Both the position numbers and the translations under genes were made by a program. DNA of 64,000 nucleotides from an uncultured Methylobacillus sp. (GTDB lineage Bacteria; Pseudomonadota; Gammaproteobacteria; Burkholderiales; Methylophilaceae): NCBI GenBank assembly GCA_903824575.1, contig CAIJXJ010000146.1, positions 1-64,000 on the forward strand, read 5' to 3'. Numbering within the stretch: the stretch's first letter is position 1; every line of letters begins with the position of its first letter. The notes under the pieces were generated by a model that was given only the letters and a program-made list of their open reading frames with translations, did no database searches and was not told the origin of the DNA. Positions 9,227 to 19,790 of this stretch are shown one piece after another.

Positions 9227-10057
9227 ATGCAGACTCAATATTTGATCAACGGCAGGCCTGGAACTGCTCTCTCGCCTCTGGATCGGGGATTGGCTTACGG
9301 GGATGGTGTGTTTCGCACACTTGCGGTACGACATGGCGTGGCCCATTGCTGGGCAAAGCATTATCGACGATTAAGTGATGACTGCAATGCTCTGGCCATC
9401 GTCTGCCCGCCCGCCAGTGTGCTGTTGGCAGATATCGGATGTTTGTGTGAAGAAAATGAATCCGTTGCGGTGAAAATTATCGTGACGCGTGGAGAGGGCG
9501 TGCGCGGTTACGCCGTGCCGGCACTGGCACAACCAAACTGGATAGTCATCAAGTCAGCGCTGCCCGCGTATCCGGAACAAAATTTCAGCCAGGGAATACG
9601 GGTGAAACTTTGCCAATTACGCCTGGCCATGCAGCCACGACTTGCAGGGATCAAACATCTGAATCGTCTTGAAAATGTGCTGGCGCGCATGGAGTGGGTT
9701 GATGTGCAGATCGCAGAGGGATTGTTGCTGGATGAGGAAGGGCGTGTCATCGAATGTACTATGAGCAATATTTTCATAAGGCGCGGCGCGACGCTGGTGA
9801 CGCCGAAACTGGATCGTTGCGGGGTGGCCGGGGTGACACGGCAACGCATTATTGATTTGGCTCCCGTTCTCGGTGTCGATATAGCGGTTGAAGATCTTGA
9901 CCTGGAGTCACTGCTGTCGGCCGACGAGGTGATCGTCTGTAACAGTCTGTATGGCGCTTGGCAGGTTCGCAACCTGGAACATGTCAACTGGCCGGCGGGA
10001 ACGCTGGCAGCGAGTTTGCGCAACCGATTGGAGGCAGATGATGCGTCTGTTGCGTAA
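9227..10057 (+). CDS. pabC: Aminodeoxychorismate lyase
   Basis: Fold-type IV PLP enzyme that cleaves 4-amino-4-deoxychorismate to p-aminobenzoate and pyruvate in folate synthesis. The 276-residue length is normal. The PLP lysine is K143 in GIKHLNRLEN, and the N-terminal LSPLDRGLAYGDGVFRTL and EGRVIECTMSNIF signatures are intact. It is the first gene of the pabC-mltG-tmk-holB-pilZ-tatD cluster seen in many beta- and gammaproteobacteria. Its last 17 bp overlap the original start of mltG. No good ribosome site is visible before the ATG. Confidence 0.93.
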   Translation: MQTQYLINGRPGTALSPLDRGLAYGDGVFRTLAVRHGVAHCWAKHYRRLSDDCNALAIVCPPASVLLADIGCLCEENESVAVKIIVTRGEGVRGYAVPALAQPNWIVIKSALPAYPEQNFSQGIRVKLCQLRLAMQPRLAGIKHLNRLENVLARMEWVDVQIAEGLLLDEEGRVIECTMSNIFIRRGATLVTPKLDRCGVAGVTRQRIIDLAPVLGVDIAVEDLDLESLLSADEVIVCNSLYGAWQVRNLEHVNWPAGTLAASLRNRLEADDASVA

Positions 10058-10103
10058 GCTTGTTGTGCTTGTTCTGTTGATCGCTATGGCATTATTCGGC
10101 TAG
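10041..10103 (+). other. Severed membrane anchor of mltG (amber stop)
   Basis: Twenty codons starting at ATG 10041, MRLLRKLVVLVLLIAMALFG, form a basic start and a membrane helix in the same frame as the mltG body. They end at TAG 10101-10103, immediately before the ATG used for the body. Homologues normally carry a tryptophan at about this place, so a single TGG-to-TAG change would explain it. The position and frame are directly visible; the substitution is inferred. Confidence 0.8.
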
Positions 10104-11036
10104 ATGGTACATTTCACCAAGCAGCCATTGAGCCTTCCGGATGCACCCCATGATCTGGTCCTCAAGCACGGTAGCAGCTTGCGTGCTATTGCGCAGCAAC
10201 TGGTGAGCGAACACATATTGAGCGAGCCCTGGAGTTTCATGCTGCTGGTGCATGCCAATGGCATGGACAGTGCAATCAAGGCCGGTAATTACCAGTTGGA
10301 GCCAGGCATGAGCTCCTATGACCTGTTTCAGATGATCACCAGCGGCAGCATGGTACAGCACGGTATCACCTTCATTGAGGGATGGTCCTTTCGGCAGATG
10401 CGGGCCGCGCTGGATGCCGATGAGTCGGTCCGTCACGTCAGCATGCATCTGTCGGACGCACAAATTCTGGCTCAGATCGGCGCCACCGAAACAACGGCAG
10501 AGGGACTTTTTTTTCCTGACAGCTATTATTTCAGTGCAGGCACCAACGATCTGGACGTCCTCAAGCGCGCCTACCAGACCATGAAAATAAAACTGGATAT
10601 CGCCTGGCGCCTGCGTGAGCCTGCGTTGCCCTATACCACGCCGTATCAAGCGCTGATCATGGCTTCCATCATCGAAAAAGAAACCGGGCGTGGTGACGAG
10701 CGACCACTGATTGCAAGGGTATTCCTCAATCGACTCAAACTGGGCATGCGCTTGCAAACTGATCCGACCGTCATTTATGGCATGGGGGAATTATTTGACG
10801 GTAATCTGCGCAAAAAGGATTTGCAGACAGACACGCCCTACAATACCTATACGCGATTCGGTTATCCACCCACGCCGATTGCCATGCCAGGTCTCGCCGC
10901 CATTGAGGCGGCGTTACATCCGGGTATCACTGACGCCTTGTATTTTGTCGGTAAAGGGGATGGCAGCCACGTTTTTTCCGCCACCTTAAGCGCGCATAAT
11001 CGTGCCGTAGTTCATTATCAATTGAAGAAAAACTGA
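10104..11036 (+). CDS. mltG: Endolytic transglycosylase MltG, anchor cut off
   Basis: Lytic transglycosylase that cuts nascent glycan strands and limits peptidoglycan chain length. This 310-residue body has the LysM-like N-terminal part ([19 protein letters not shown]) and the YceG catalytic domain with the active-site glutamate in [14 protein letters not shown] and the [13 protein letters not shown] and [13 protein letters not shown] motifs. The usual N-terminal membrane helix is encoded upstream in frame but separated by an amber codon at 10101. If the stop is real, the protein either restarts at 10104, without an obvious ribosome site, and stays cytoplasmic, or depends on read-through. The gene body shows no other damage. 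Its stop overlaps the tmk start (TGATG). Confidence 0.85.
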   Translation: MVHFTKQPLSLPDAPHDLVLKHGSSLRAIAQQLVSEHILSEPWSFMLLVHANGMDSAIKAGNYQLEPGMSSYDLFQMITSGSMVQHGITFIEGWSFRQMRAALDADESVRHVSMHLSDAQILAQIGATETTAEGLFFPDSYYFSAGTNDLDVLKRAYQTMKIKLDIAWRLREPALPYTTPYQALIMASIIEKETGRGDERPLIARVFLNRLKLGMRLQTDPTVIYGMGELFDGNLRKKDLQTDTPYNTYTRFGYPPTPIAMPGLAAIEAALHPGITDALYFVGKGDGSHVFSATLSAHNRAVVHYQLKKN

Positions 11037-11638
11037 TGTCTAAATTCATCACACTGGAGGGAGTAGACGGTGCCGGCAAGAGCACACACATCCCGACCAT
11101 CGCCAATTTGCTGCGGGGCCAAGGCCATGAGGTACTGGTGACGCGTGAACCTGGTGGTACGGCGTTGGGGGAGTCCTTACGGGAACTGCTGTTGCACCAG
11201 AGCATGCATCCTGAAACTGAAACCTTACTGATGTTTGCCGCCAGGCGCGAGCACTTGGAACAGGTGATCCTGCCAGCTCTGGCGCGCGGCGTGACTGTGC
11301 TGTCGGATCGTTTCACCGATGCCACCTTTGCCTACCAGCATGGCGGGCGAGAGGTGGCGGCGGACAAGATTCGCCAACTTGAAACCTGGGTGCAGGATGA
11401 CTTTCAGCCTGACCTGACTCTGCTATTTGACGTGCCGGTTGAGGTCAGCATGCAACGCCTGGCGAGGGCGCGGGAGCCGGATCGTTTCGAACGCGAAAAC
11501 CGTGAATTTTTCGAGCGCATTCGTGCGGCCTATCTGTCTCGCGCTTGGGATTTTCCGCAGCGATTTCAGCTTATTGATGCCAGAAAGACTGTGGCAGATA
11601 TTGCTAAAGAACTTGAAGATATTATTTCTTCTATATGA
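11036..11638 (+). CDS. tmk: Thymidylate kinase
   Basis: Phosphorylates dTMP to dTDP with ATP, needed for dTTP supply. The 200-residue protein has the P-loop GVDGAGKST (9-17), the DR(F/Y) motif in [17 protein letters not shown], and a lid region with REPDRFERE. Start overlaps the mltG stop and its end overlaps the holB start by 4 bp, indicating translational coupling through this cluster. Confidence 0.96.
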   Translation: MSKFITLEGVDGAGKSTHIPTIANLLRGQGHEVLVTREPGGTALGESLRELLLHQSMHPETETLLMFAARREHLEQVILPALARGVTVLSDRFTDATFAYQHGGREVAADKIRQLETWVQDDFQPDLTLLFDVPVEVSMQRLARAREPDRFERENREFFERIRAAYLSRAWDFPQRFQLIDARKTVADIAKELEDIISSI

Positions 11639-12645
11639 TTTTAAAAGATATATATCCATGGCAGTATGATCTTTGGCAAAGACTTAGGGAGATTCGGTCA
11701 CGTCTGCCCCATGCATTGTTGCTGCAAGGGCAACCTGGCATTGGCAAGCTGAAATTTGCCAATACCCTGGCGCAATCATTGCTATGCCAACAGCCGGATC
11801 ATGCGCCCTGCGGCTCATGTCAGAGCTGCAACTGGTTTTTGCAGAACAGTCACCCGGATTTTCGCTTGCTGGAACCGTTGGATGCAGACTCCGGCGCCGA
11901 AGAAGACGCAACTGCGCCGGCAAAATCCGGCAAGAAATCTCAGATTGGCGTCGATCAGGTGCGTGAACTGGGGGACTTCCTCGGTCTTTCCTCACACCGT
12001 GCCGGCCTCAGGATCGTCTTGCTGCATCCCGCTGAAACCCTCAACACTGCCTCGGCCAACGCCTTGCTCAAGATGTTGGAAGAACCCCCGTCGGGTGTTC
12101 TGTTCCTTCTGGTCACACATCAAGCGCAGCGCCTGCTGCCTACCGTTCGCAGCCGCTGTAATCACATTGACATGCCATTGCCGGCTCGCAAAGCAGCTGA
12201 GGCCTGGTTAGCAGAGCAGGGCATCAAGCAGGCGTCACAGCGTCTTGCCTACGCCGGTGGCGCCCCTTTGCTTGCTTTGGCGGATGATGCCATGAGCGCT
12301 GCACGCTTGGGGGAGTTACATGCATATCTGTTGTTGGGTGCGAAGATGGATCCCTTTGCAGCCACCGCGTTATGCGTCAAGGACGGTGTGGCAGAGGTGC
12401 TGAATCGGCTGCAGAAATGGGTTTATGACGTTCTGAGTGTGCTGTTGACAGGACAATTGCGTTATCACAACGAACTGCTGCAGCCTTTGCAAGGGCTGGT
12501 CAAGCAGGTAGACTTGAACAAACTGCTGGACTTGCAGCGCAGTCTGAACGATGCGCGGCGTCTGGCACAGCACCCGCTGAATGCAGATCTCCAGCTGGAA
12601 TCCTTGCTGATCCAATATACACAGGCATTTTCGACCAGGTCATGA
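11635..12645 (+). CDS. holB: DNA polymerase III delta-prime subunit
   Basis: Clamp-loader subunit of 336 residues. The AAA+ module has a modified P-loop [11 protein letters not shown] (no Ser/Thr after Lys, usual for delta-prime, which does not hydrolyse ATP), a zinc-binding cysteine set [15 protein letters not shown], and the SRC sensor motif in [10 protein letters not shown]. It overlaps tmk by 4 bp upstream and pilZ by 4 bp downstream. Confidence 0.95.
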   Translation: MILKDIYPWQYDLWQRLREIRSRLPHALLLQGQPGIGKLKFANTLAQSLLCQQPDHAPCGSCQSCNWFLQNSHPDFRLLEPLDADSGAEEDATAPAKSGKKSQIGVDQVRELGDFLGLSSHRAGLRIVLLHPAETLNTASANALLKMLEEPPSGVLFLLVTHQAQRLLPTVRSRCNHIDMPLPARKAAEAWLAEQGIKQASQRLAYAGGAPLLALADDAMSAARLGELHAYLLLGAKMDPFAATALCVKDGVAEVLNRLQKWVYDVLSVLLTGQLRYHNELLQPLQGLVKQVDLNKLLDLQRSLNDARRLAQHPLNADLQLESLLIQYTQAFSTRS

Positions 12646-13037
12646 GCGAACAACCCACAACCGCCTTACCCGTACCGGACCGGCGTGTCGATAACGTCAC
12701 TAGATCCGGCGTGCTGTCTTTGGCGATCAAAGAAAAATCCGCGCTGTATGCGGCCTACATGCCTTTTCTTGTCGGCGGCGGGCTGTTCATCCCAACCAGC
12801 AAGGCCTACGCGATAGGGGATGAAGTCTTCATGCTCCTCAGTCTGCCGGACGACGACGCCAACAAGCTGCGCGTGATCGGGCACGTGGTTTGGCTGATGC
12901 CTGTTGCGCAAGGACATCGCCCGCAAGGCATTGGCGTACAATTCAGCGATAATGAGAGAGGCATCGAGGCGCGCAACAAAATTGAAGCGATGCTGGGTGG
13001 AGCCCTCAGATCCGGGCGACCTACCCACACCATGTAA
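12642..13037 (+). CDS. pilZ: Type IV pilus assembly protein PilZ
   Basis: A 131-residue PilZ-domain protein resembling PilZ of Pseudomonas throughout, including GVLSLAIKEKSALYAAYMPF and the C-terminal RPTHTM. The RxxxR motif used for cyclic-di-GMP binding is missing, as in authentic PilZ, which acts through PilB and FimX-type partners instead. Overlaps holB by 4 bp. It goes with the pilW gene at 16683 in suggesting type IV pili. Confidence 0.92.
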   Translation: MSEQPTTALPVPDRRVDNVTRSGVLSLAIKEKSALYAAYMPFLVGGGLFIPTSKAYAIGDEVFMLLSLPDDDANKLRVIGHVVWLMPVAQGHRPQGIGVQFSDNERGIEARNKIEAMLGGALRSGRPTHTM

Positions 13038-13071
13038 TCCTTGATCCTCCCGTTTATTGAGTGAACTGAAT

Positions 13072-13848
13072 ATGCTGGTGGATTCCCATTGCCATCTAAA
13101 TTTCCGAGATCTTGCCGACAATTTGCCGGGAGTTCTTGCCGCCATGCAGTTGCACGGAGTGGAATACGCGCTTTGTGTCGGTGTGACACTGAGGGAATTT
13201 CCGCAAGTGCTGGCGCTGGCAGAGGCGCATTCGCATCTGTTTGCTTCGGTCGGTATTCATCCCGATTACGAGGACGAGGACGAAGTCGATGGGGCAACGT
13301 TGGAGGCCCTCGCAGCGCACCCCAGAGTGGTGGCGATAGGCGAGACTGGACTCGATTACTTTCGCCTGCAGGGCGATCTGGAGTGGCAACGCATGCGTTT
13401 TCGACGGCATATCCGCGCCGCCATTGCCGCAGGACTTCCACTGATCATACATACCAGGAATGCCGCAGAGGACACCTTGCGACTGATGCGTGAGGAGGGT
13501 GCGGAGCAAGCCGGTGGCGTCATGCACTGCTTTACTGAGAGTTGGGAAGTGGCTGAACAGGCAATGAGCCTCGGCTTTTACATCTCGATTTCCGGTATTG
13601 TCACTTTCAAAAATGCTGCCGCGTTGAAAGACGTCGCCACGCGCGTGCCGCTTGACCGTCTGCTGGTGGAAACTGATTCACCGTTCCTTGCACCAATTCC
13701 CTTTCGCGGCAAGATCAACCAGCCTGCTTATGTCAAATATGTGGCGCAGACGGTTGCTGATTTGCGCGGCATTTCGCTCGAGGCGCTGTCGGATGCCACC
13801 AGCAGCAACTTCTTTCGCCTGTTCAGAAAGGCGCAGCCGTGCAATTGA
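13072..13848 (+). CDS. TatD-family metal-dependent hydrolase
   Basis: TIM-barrel hydrolase of 258 residues in the TatD/YcfH family, which includes metal-dependent DNases and D-aminoacyl-tRNA or peptide hydrolases. The first metal motif DSHCHLNF is at the N terminus, and GETGLDY, IIHTRNA, MHCFT and VETDSPFL follow in the expected order. ATG 13072 is chosen because the family starts as MLVDSHCH; a TTG start 15 bp upstream is less likely. Its end overlaps the next gene by 10 bp. Confidence 0.92.
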   Translation: MLVDSHCHLNFRDLADNLPGVLAAMQLHGVEYALCVGVTLREFPQVLALAEAHSHLFASVGIHPDYEDEDEVDGATLEALAAHPRVVAIGETGLDYFRLQGDLEWQRMRFRRHIRAAIAAGLPLIIHTRNAAEDTLRLMREEGAEQAGGVMHCFTESWEVAEQAMSLGFYISISGIVTFKNAAALKDVATRVPLDRLLVETDSPFLAPIPFRGKINQPAYVKYVAQTVADLRGISLEALSDATSSNFFRLFRKAQPCN

Positions 13849-14615
13849 TCGTCCTCGGTGCCGGTTCCAGCGCCGGTACTCCGGTGATTGGCTGCCGTTG
13901 CCCGAGCTGCACATCGAGCGATCCGCGTAACCATCGCACCCGCTGTTCCGCCGCCGTCACCCTGCCTGGTGGCGAAGTGCTGCTGATCGATAGCGGTCCC
14001 GACCTGCGCCAACAGGCGTTGCGGGAAAACTTGATGCGGGTGGATGGTGTGCTGTATACCCATACCCATGCCGACCATGTGCATGGCATTGATGATCTGC
14101 GCAGTTTCTGCCAGTTGCAGCGCAGTCAGATCCCGCTGTATGCCAGCATGGAGCATGCTGCCATCATCCGCGATCGTTTTGGCTATACCCTGCGTGAAGC
14201 GGGCCAGCATTGGGATCTGCCGGTGTTGCGGGTGCAGGAGGTGGCGGAACCATTCGAAATATTCGGGATCACCATTACGCCAGTACCTGCGAAGCACGGT
14301 AGATCAGGCGTTTATGGCTACCGTATTGGCAACATGGCCTGGCTGACAGACGTATCCGAGATTCCGGAATCGTCAATGGGTCTGCTTGAAGGCTTGGAGG
14401 TGCTGATGCTGGATTGCCTGCGTTACAGACCACATGCGACCCATGTCAACCTGGAACAAAGTTTGACTTATGCGAATCGTATCAAAGCCGGTGTCACCTA
14501 TTTAATCCACATGACGCATGAACTGGAATATCTTGCGCTGACTGCCATGTTGCCGCAAGGGGTCCGTGTAGGCTATGACGGCTTGCGTCTGGATTTTTCA
14601 TCCGCTGTAGATTAG
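13839..14615 (+). CDS. MBL-fold metallo-hydrolase, PhnP-like
   Basis: A 258-residue metallo-beta-lactamase-fold phosphodiesterase. The metal motif THTHADHVHGIDD is intact, as is the N-terminal GCRCPSC cysteine cluster typical of PhnP-like proteins, which bind an additional zinc. PhnP itself hydrolyses cyclic ribose phosphates in phosphonate breakdown, but no phn genes are present here, so the substrate is open. It starts with GTG inside the end of the tatD-family gene. Confidence 0.88.
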   Translation: MQLIVLGAGSSAGTPVIGCRCPSCTSSDPRNHRTRCSAAVTLPGGEVLLIDSGPDLRQQALRENLMRVDGVLYTHTHADHVHGIDDLRSFCQLQRSQIPLYASMEHAAIIRDRFGYTLREAGQHWDLPVLRVQEVAEPFEIFGITITPVPAKHGRSGVYGYRIGNMAWLTDVSEIPESSMGLLEGLEVLMLDCLRYRPHATHVNLEQSLTYANRIKAGVTYLIHMTHELEYLALTAMLPQGVRVGYDGLRLDFSSAVD

Positions 14616-14657
14616 TGCGATAATTCACGGGTTTACTCAAAATTTAAGGAAATTGGA

Positions 14658-15032
14658 ATGCAATTCAAAAGAATTATTTCTGGATTTGTCACTTTGGTCA
14701 TGCTCGCCGCTGTGTCACCAGGTGTTGAAGCAGCTCCCAAGGGCAAGACCTATGATGAAAGCACCTTCATCAAGACTTTCGGCGGCAAGTCGAAAAAGCA
14801 GATAACGGAAGCGCTTGGTCAGCCTCTCAAAAAGGAGCAATCGGTCAAGCCCACCAATGCGGACTCTTTCCTGCCACGCTCGGCCAAGGAGGATAAATCC
14901 AAGCCAGTCAATGTCGAGATGTGGTATTACGCCAACGTGGTCAAGTACGATGCGACACATACTTATAAGAGCACCGAGTTAACCTTCGTCAACGACAGCT
15001 GCCAGAACATCGCGTTTTTCAATAACAAATAG
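14658..15032 (+). CDS. Small exported protein, BamE-like style
   Basis: A 124-residue protein with a signal peptide (MQFKRIISGFVTLVMLAAVS, cleavage near VEA). The mature part has KSKKQITEALGQPLKKEQ followed by a WYYANVV strand and a TELTFVNDSCQNIAFFNN ending. This helix-then-strands pattern recalls the BamE/SmpA fold, but the similarity is by eye only. Function unknown. AAGGA precedes the ATG. Confidence 0.7.
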   Translation: MQFKRIISGFVTLVMLAAVSPGVEAAPKGKTYDESTFIKTFGGKSKKQITEALGQPLKKEQSVKPTNADSFLPRSAKEDKSKPVNVEMWYYANVVKYDATHTYKSTELTFVNDSCQNIAFFNNK

Positions 15033-15159
15033 TTGCGCCCATGCTGATAATGACGCTGCAGCAAGCAGTGTCGATCTGGCGTAATTGCTGAGAAGCTATA
15101 TTTTGAAACGTCAAAATGGTATTCTCTTTGGTTTTCATACACATCAATTTGGAGCAAAC

Positions 15160-15585
15160 ATGGCTGTAGAACGTACACTTTCCATTATTAAACCCGACGC
15201 GGTCGCCAAGAACGTCATCGGCAAGATCACTTCACGCTTCGAGAGCAATGGCCTGCGCATCGCAGCGGCTCGCATGATTCACCTGTCCCAGGCCGATGCT
15301 GAAGGCTTCTATGCTGTTCACAGCGCCCGCCCGTTCTTCAAGGATCTGGTTGCCTTCATGATTTCCGGCCCCGTTCTGGTGCAAGTGCTGGAAGGCGAAA
15401 ATGCCGTGCTGAAGAATCGCGAGCTGATGGGTGCGACCGATCCAAAGCAGGCGGCCGCCGGCACCATTCGTGCCGATTTCGCCGAAAGCATTGATGCCAA
15501 TGCCGTGCATGGTTCCGATTCACTGGAAAATGCAGCGAATGAAATCGCTTACTTCTTCCCGGCGCTGAACGTCTACAGCCGCTAA
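15160..15585 (+). CDS. ndk: Nucleoside diphosphate kinase
   Basis: Transfers the terminal phosphate between nucleoside triphosphates and diphosphates. The 141-residue length is standard. The start [18 protein letters not shown] is conserved, and the catalytic histidine lies in [11 protein letters not shown] 15160 is selected over an upstream in-frame start at 15085 on this basis, with GGAG 9 bp ahead. A TTTTGA-N4-TCAAAA inverted repeat at 15101-15116 lies in the upstream region and may be an operator. First gene of the ndk-rlmN-pilW-rodZ-ispG run. Confidence 0.97.
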   Translation: MAVERTLSIIKPDAVAKNVIGKITSRFESNGLRIAAARMIHLSQADAEGFYAVHSARPFFKDLVAFMISGPVLVQVLEGENAVLKNRELMGATDPKQAAAGTIRADFAESIDANAVHGSDSLENAANEIAYFFPALNVYSR

Positions 15586-15600
15586 GGTCTGATCCGATCC

Positions 15601-16686
15601 ATGACTGTCAACCTGCTCGATTTCGATCAGACTAAACTCGCCGAATTCTTTCTGGGACTCGGCGAGAAGCCTTTTCGCGCCAAACAGTTGATGCGCTGGA
15701 TGCATCACTTTGGCGTGAACGATTTCGAGCAGATGACTGATATCGCGAGGCCATTACGCGAGAAACTGGCTGATCTGTGTAAGATTCGCCCGCCCGAAGT
15801 TCGGGACGAGCAAATTTCCGAAGATGGTACTCGCAAGTGGCTGATTGATGTTGGCGCCGGCAATGGAGTTGAGACCGTATTCATTCCGGAGGATGAGCGT
15901 GGCACCTTGTGTGTATCTTCTCAGGTCGGCTGCGCACTGGAATGCACGTTCTGCTCCACCGGCAGACAAGGCTTCAATCGCAACTTGAGCGTTTCTGAAA
16001 TCATTGGCCAGTTGTGGCTGGCCAACAAGTCTCTGGGGCGCGACCCCAAAGGCGACCGCGTGCTCTCGAACGTCGTCATGATGGGTATGGGAGAACCGCT
16101 CGCTAACTTTGATAACCTGGTAACAGCGCTTAACATCATGCTCGATGATTCGGCCTATGGATTGAGCCGTCGTCGTGTCACCGTGTCCACCTCGGGTCTG
16201 GTACCTGCCATGGACCGCTTGCGCGATGCTTGTCCGGTGGCATTGGCGGTATCCTTGCATGCGCCAAATGATGCGTTGCGCGATGTCATCGTGCCGATCA
16301 ACAAGAAATACCCTCTGAGTGAATTGATGGCCGCCTGCAGGCGTTATCTGGAGAAGGCGCCACGCGATTTTGTGACCTTCGAATATGTGATGTTGGATGG
16401 CGTCAATGACGGTGTCGAACACGCCAGGCAATTGTTGCAACTGGTGAAAGACGTACCCTGCAAATTCAACCTGATTCCGTTCAACCCGTTTCCCAATAGC
16501 GGCTACCAGACTTCAAAACCTGAATCAATTCGGCGTTTTCGTGACGTTCTAATGCAAGCGGGCTATGTCGTCACTACCCGTAAGACGCGTGGCGAGGACA
16601 TCGATGCGGCTTGCGGTCAGCTGGCTGGTCGCGTCTTGGATAAGACCCGACGCGTACACAAGCTGGTGATGGCGGCTGCAGCATGA
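15601..16686 (+). CDS. rlmN: 23S rRNA/tRNA adenine-C2 methyltransferase
   Basis: Radical-SAM methyltransferase of 361 residues that methylates A2503 of 23S rRNA and A37 of some tRNAs. The iron-sulfur motif is C111-x3-C115-x2-C118 in [11 protein letters not shown], and the methyl-carrying cysteine is near the C terminus in DIDAACGQL. Its stop overlaps the pilW start by 4 bp. Confidence 0.96.
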   Translation: MTVNLLDFDQTKLAEFFLGLGEKPFRAKQLMRWMHHFGVNDFEQMTDIARPLREKLADLCKIRPPEVRDEQISEDGTRKWLIDVGAGNGVETVFIPEDERGTLCVSSQVGCALECTFCSTGRQGFNRNLSVSEIIGQLWLANKSLGRDPKGDRVLSNVVMMGMGEPLANFDNLVTALNIMLDDSAYGLSRRRVTVSTSGLVPAMDRLRDACPVALAVSLHAPNDALRDVIVPINKKYPLSELMAACRRYLEKAPRDFVTFEYVMLDGVNDGVEHARQLLQLVKDVPCKFNLIPFNPFPNSGYQTSKPESIRRFRDVLMQAGYVVTTRKTRGEDIDAACGQLAGRVLDKTRRVHKLVMAAAA

Positions 16687-17426
16687 AAGCTTGCTGTCTG
16701 GTTATGGTGTTTCTGTTGTCTGCCTGTGCTGGCAACACCCGTCCAGCCGGCACTGATTCTGTGAATCTGCATCGTGCCAAGATTCATACCGAGCTTGGAT
16801 CCGGCTATTACGCACAAGGTTTGCTCGCGACCGCGCTAGACGAATTCAATGAGGCGATCAGGATCGATCCTGAATATGCGGTTGCTTACGTTGGCTTGGG
16901 CTTGGTACATGCCGCACTGAATCAGAATGAAGAGGCACAGAGCAATTATAATCGTGCACTGCAACTCGATCCCAAGAGCTCGGAGGCACATAATAGTTAT
17001 GGTACTTTTTTATGTGCCATCGGTCGGATTGATGCGTCACTTGATGAGTTCCTGCTGGCGGTCAAGAATCCACTCTACCAAACCCCTGAAATTGCCTATT
17101 TGAATGCAGGCACCTGTTTATTGAAGAAAAATGACGACAAGAATGCCGAGATTTATCTGACTCATGCCTTGCAGTTAAAGCCGGGATTGCATCAGGCGAA
17201 CTATCCACTTGCGCAGATATATTTTGGCCGTAAGGATTATGCTGAGGCTCGGCGGTTCTTACAGAGTGCGATGCAAAATGTCGAACCTGGTCCGGACTTG
17301 CTTTGGCTAGGGCTACGCATTGAACGTCAATTGGGTGGAAGCGATGCCGAATCGAGCTACGCCATGTTGCTGAAAAACAAATATCCCAATTCGGCGCAGA
17401 CCAGGGCCATGCTCTCGGGAGAATAA
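16683..17426 (+). CDS. pilW: Type IV pilus biogenesis lipoprotein PilW/PilF
   Basis: A 247-residue lipoprotein (lipobox LLSAC) made of tetratricopeptide repeats. In the family it acts as pilotin, helping assemble the secretin PilQ in the outer membrane. The repeat units around residues 35-170 have the expected pattern ([37 protein letters not shown]). The position between rlmN and rodZ is the conserved genomic context. It is named PilF in Pseudomonas. Confidence 0.9.
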   Translation: MKACCLVMVFLLSACAGNTRPAGTDSVNLHRAKIHTELGSGYYAQGLLATALDEFNEAIRIDPEYAVAYVGLGLVHAALNQNEEAQSNYNRALQLDPKSSEAHNSYGTFLCAIGRIDASLDEFLLAVKNPLYQTPEIAYLNAGTCLLKKNDDKNAEIYLTHALQLKPGLHQANYPLAQIYFGRKDYAEARRFLQSAMQNVEPGPDLLWLGLRIERQLGGSDAESSYAMLLKNKYPNSAQTRAMLSGE

Positions 17427-17428
17427 GC

Positions 17429-18391
17429 ATGAGTGAATCCATCGAGGAATTAGAACCGCTTGACAATGCCGATGCCAAGGATATCGATGAATTGGAATCG
17501 TCCAGCGTCGCGCCGGTCATTGGTAGTACCGGGCAGGCGCTGGCATTGGCACGCGAGAGACTTGGCATGTCGGTCGAAGATGTTGCCATCCGCTTGCATT
17601 TGAGCGCGCGCCAAGTGCGGGCACTGGAAGCGGATGATGCATCCGCCTTGCCAGGAGCGATGTTTGTGCGTGGCTTCATTCGCAATTACGCCAAGCTATT
17701 AGGACTCGATGCCGAGCCATTGCTGGCAAGCTATCAGGTCTCCACACCGGACTCGCAAAATCGCGTCATCACCTTGCGATCGGCCAACATTCCAATCGTC
17801 AGCGGTGGCAAGAAGGTCTGGATGCCCTATGCGGTCGCCTCCGCCCTGATAGGTCTGGCCTTGGCGATATGGATGGTCTACATGGATTACGTGGTCGAGG
17901 ATAAACACGTTACGGTTGAAAAGCCTGGGGTGACAAAGTCAGCTCAACCCGCAGTGCCGGCGCCAGAACCGGTGCCTCCGGCCGTGTTGCAGGCGCCGCC
18001 AGCCTTGCCTGTTGGTCCGCAAACGAATGCGATCGACGCCGCACAGTCGCCAACGACAGTTCAGCCGCAGCCGGCCGCAAAAGTGCCACCAGCAGTCCCG
18101 TCACCGTCACCGTCGGCGACCAAAACGTCGTCAGCCCCACAGGAGCCGTCTAATGCAGCAAGGCTCAGCATTACCTGTTCTGAACACTCATGGATCAGCA
18201 TCACCGATCATGATGGCCATGAGATTTTCAACAAGAATCAGCCAGCGGGCAGTCAGGCCGATGTCACAGGGGTTCCCCCGTTCAACATTGTGGTTGGCAA
18301 TGTCAGCGGCGTGCGCTTGACCTTCAATGACAAACCGATTGATCTCGCGACTTATGCAAAGGGCAATGTGGCCCGGTTTACTCTGGAGTAA
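17429..18391 (+). CDS. rodZ: RodZ-like cytoskeletal protein
   Basis: A 320-residue bitopic protein. A Cro-type helix-turn-helix (about 33-95, with LGMSVEDVAIRLHLSARQVR) is followed by a single membrane segment near 130-150, a long Pro/Ala linker (about 165-235), and a C-terminal periplasmic DUF4115 domain. RodZ links MreB filaments to the cell wall machinery and supports rod shape. It is directly followed by ispG with no gap. Confidence 0.88.
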   Translation: MSESIEELEPLDNADAKDIDELESSSVAPVIGSTGQALALARERLGMSVEDVAIRLHLSARQVRALEADDASALPGAMFVRGFIRNYAKLLGLDAEPLLASYQVSTPDSQNRVITLRSANIPIVSGGKKVWMPYAVASALIGLALAIWMVYMDYVVEDKHVTVEKPGVTKSAQPAVPAPEPVPPAVLQAPPALPVGPQTNAIDAAQSPTTVQPQPAAKVPPAVPSPSPSATKTSSAPQEPSNAARLSITCSEHSWISITDHDGHEIFNKNQPAGSQADVTGVPPFNIVVGNVSGVRLTFNDKPIDLATYAKGNVARFTLE

Positions 18392-19669
18392 ATGTTGAGC
18401 TCCCTGCATCCTCGCCGCCGCAGCCGATGCATGATGGTCGGTCTCGTTCCGGTCGGTGGTGATGCGCCCGTGGTCGTGCAGTCGATGACCAATACCGACA
18501 CCGCTGATGCGGACGCTACCGCACGACAGGTTCACGCGTTGTGGCAGGCCGGCTCCGAGCTGGTACGCATCACCGTAAATTCGCCCGAGGCTGCGGCTCA
18601 GGTCGGTACCATCAGGCGAACGCTTGACGCCATGGGCTGCAACGTCCCCCTGATTGGCGACTTCCATTATAACGGCCACAAGCTACTGGCTCAGTTCCCG
18701 GATTGTGCCGTGTCTCTGGCCAAATATCGCATCAATCCAGGCAATGTGGGCAAGGGTTCAAAACGTGACGAGCAATTCGCTGCCATGATAGAAATGGCCG
18801 TACGTTACGGCAAGCCAGTGCGTATTGGCGTCAATTGGGGTAGCCTCGATCAGGCCAAGATGGCGCGCATGATGGACGAAAATGCGCAAGCGGCTGAACC
18901 TCTTGCAGCCGACGCCCTGATGCGCGAAGCGCTGATCCAGTCAGCCTTGGAGAGTGCGCAGCAAGCCGAGGCGTTGGGCCTGTCAGGTAACCAGATCATC
19001 ATTTCCTGCAAGGTCAGCGACGTGCAGGATCTGATCACGGTCTACAGGGATCTGGCACGCCGATGTGAATATCCGCTGCATCTCGGGCTGACTGAGGCCG
19101 GTATGGGCTCCAAGGGTATCGTCGCCTCGACTGCCGCGCTGGCAGTGCTGCTACAGGAAGGCATTGGTGACACCATCCGCGTCAGCCTGACCCCGGAACC
19201 GGGCGAATCGCGCACTACCGAGGTGGTGGTGGCACAGGAAATCCTGCAGACCATGGGCATACGTGCTTTTACCCCGCTGGTTACGGCTTGCCCCGGTTGC
19301 GGTCGCACCACCTCGACCACCTTCCAGGAACTCGCACAAAACATCCAGCGTTATTTACGCGAAGCCATGCCGGCCTGGAGCCGCCTCTATCCCGGCGTCG
19401 AAACCATGACTGTAGCGGTGATGGGGTGCGTGGTGAACGGTCCGGGCGAATCCAAACTTGCCAACATTGGCATCAGCCTGCCTGGCACCGGTGAGGTACC
19501 GGTCGCGCCAGTCTACGTGGATGGCGAGAAGACGGTCACCCTCAAGGGCGACAATATCGCCGTTGAGTTTCAGGCCATCGTCGAACACTATGTGGAAACG
19601 CATTTCGCCCCGGGCGGTATTTTGCGCCGTGACAGCAAGACTATTCCTATCATAGCCGTTGGAAAATAA
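18392..19669 (+). CDS. ispG: 4-hydroxy-3-methylbut-2-enyl-diphosphate synthase
   Basis: Iron-sulfur enzyme of the non-mevalonate isoprenoid pathway, converting MEcPP to HMBPP. The 425-residue length fits the beta/gamma form. The [4Fe-4S] ligands are C300 and C303 in CPGCGRTT and C346 in [10 protein letters not shown]. The start codon touches the rodZ stop. The gap after it (19670-19790) shows no clear element. Confidence 0.97.
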   Translation: MLSSLHPRRRSRCMMVGLVPVGGDAPVVVQSMTNTDTADADATARQVHALWQAGSELVRITVNSPEAAAQVGTIRRTLDAMGCNVPLIGDFHYNGHKLLAQFPDCAVSLAKYRINPGNVGKGSKRDEQFAAMIEMAVRYGKPVRIGVNWGSLDQAKMARMMDENAQAAEPLAADALMREALIQSALESAQQAEALGLSGNQIIISCKVSDVQDLITVYRDLARRCEYPLHLGLTEAGMGSKGIVASTAALAVLLQEGIGDTIRVSLTPEPGESRTTEVVVAQEILQTMGIRAFTPLVTACPGCGRTTSTTFQELAQNIQRYLREAMPAWSRLYPGVETMTVAVMGCVVNGPGESKLANIGISLPGTGEVPVAPVYVDGEKTVTLKGDNIAVEFQAIVEHYVETHFAPGGILRRDSKTIPIIAVGK

Positions 19670-19790
19670 ATCAAATTTTTTAACCGTAGATGAACGCAAA
19701 TAATGCTTATACAGTGATCAGCTTGCAGCGCCCGTCGGTGCTTGGGCTTGCAATCTGCGGAAAATTTAGGTTTCAAGGATTAAGCAAGTT

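Noticed and set aside
19680-19705. Possible dispersed repeat (AACCGTAGATGAACGCAAAT)
   Set aside because: It recalls a common intergenic repeat motif but there is only one unit here, so it cannot be supported from this window.
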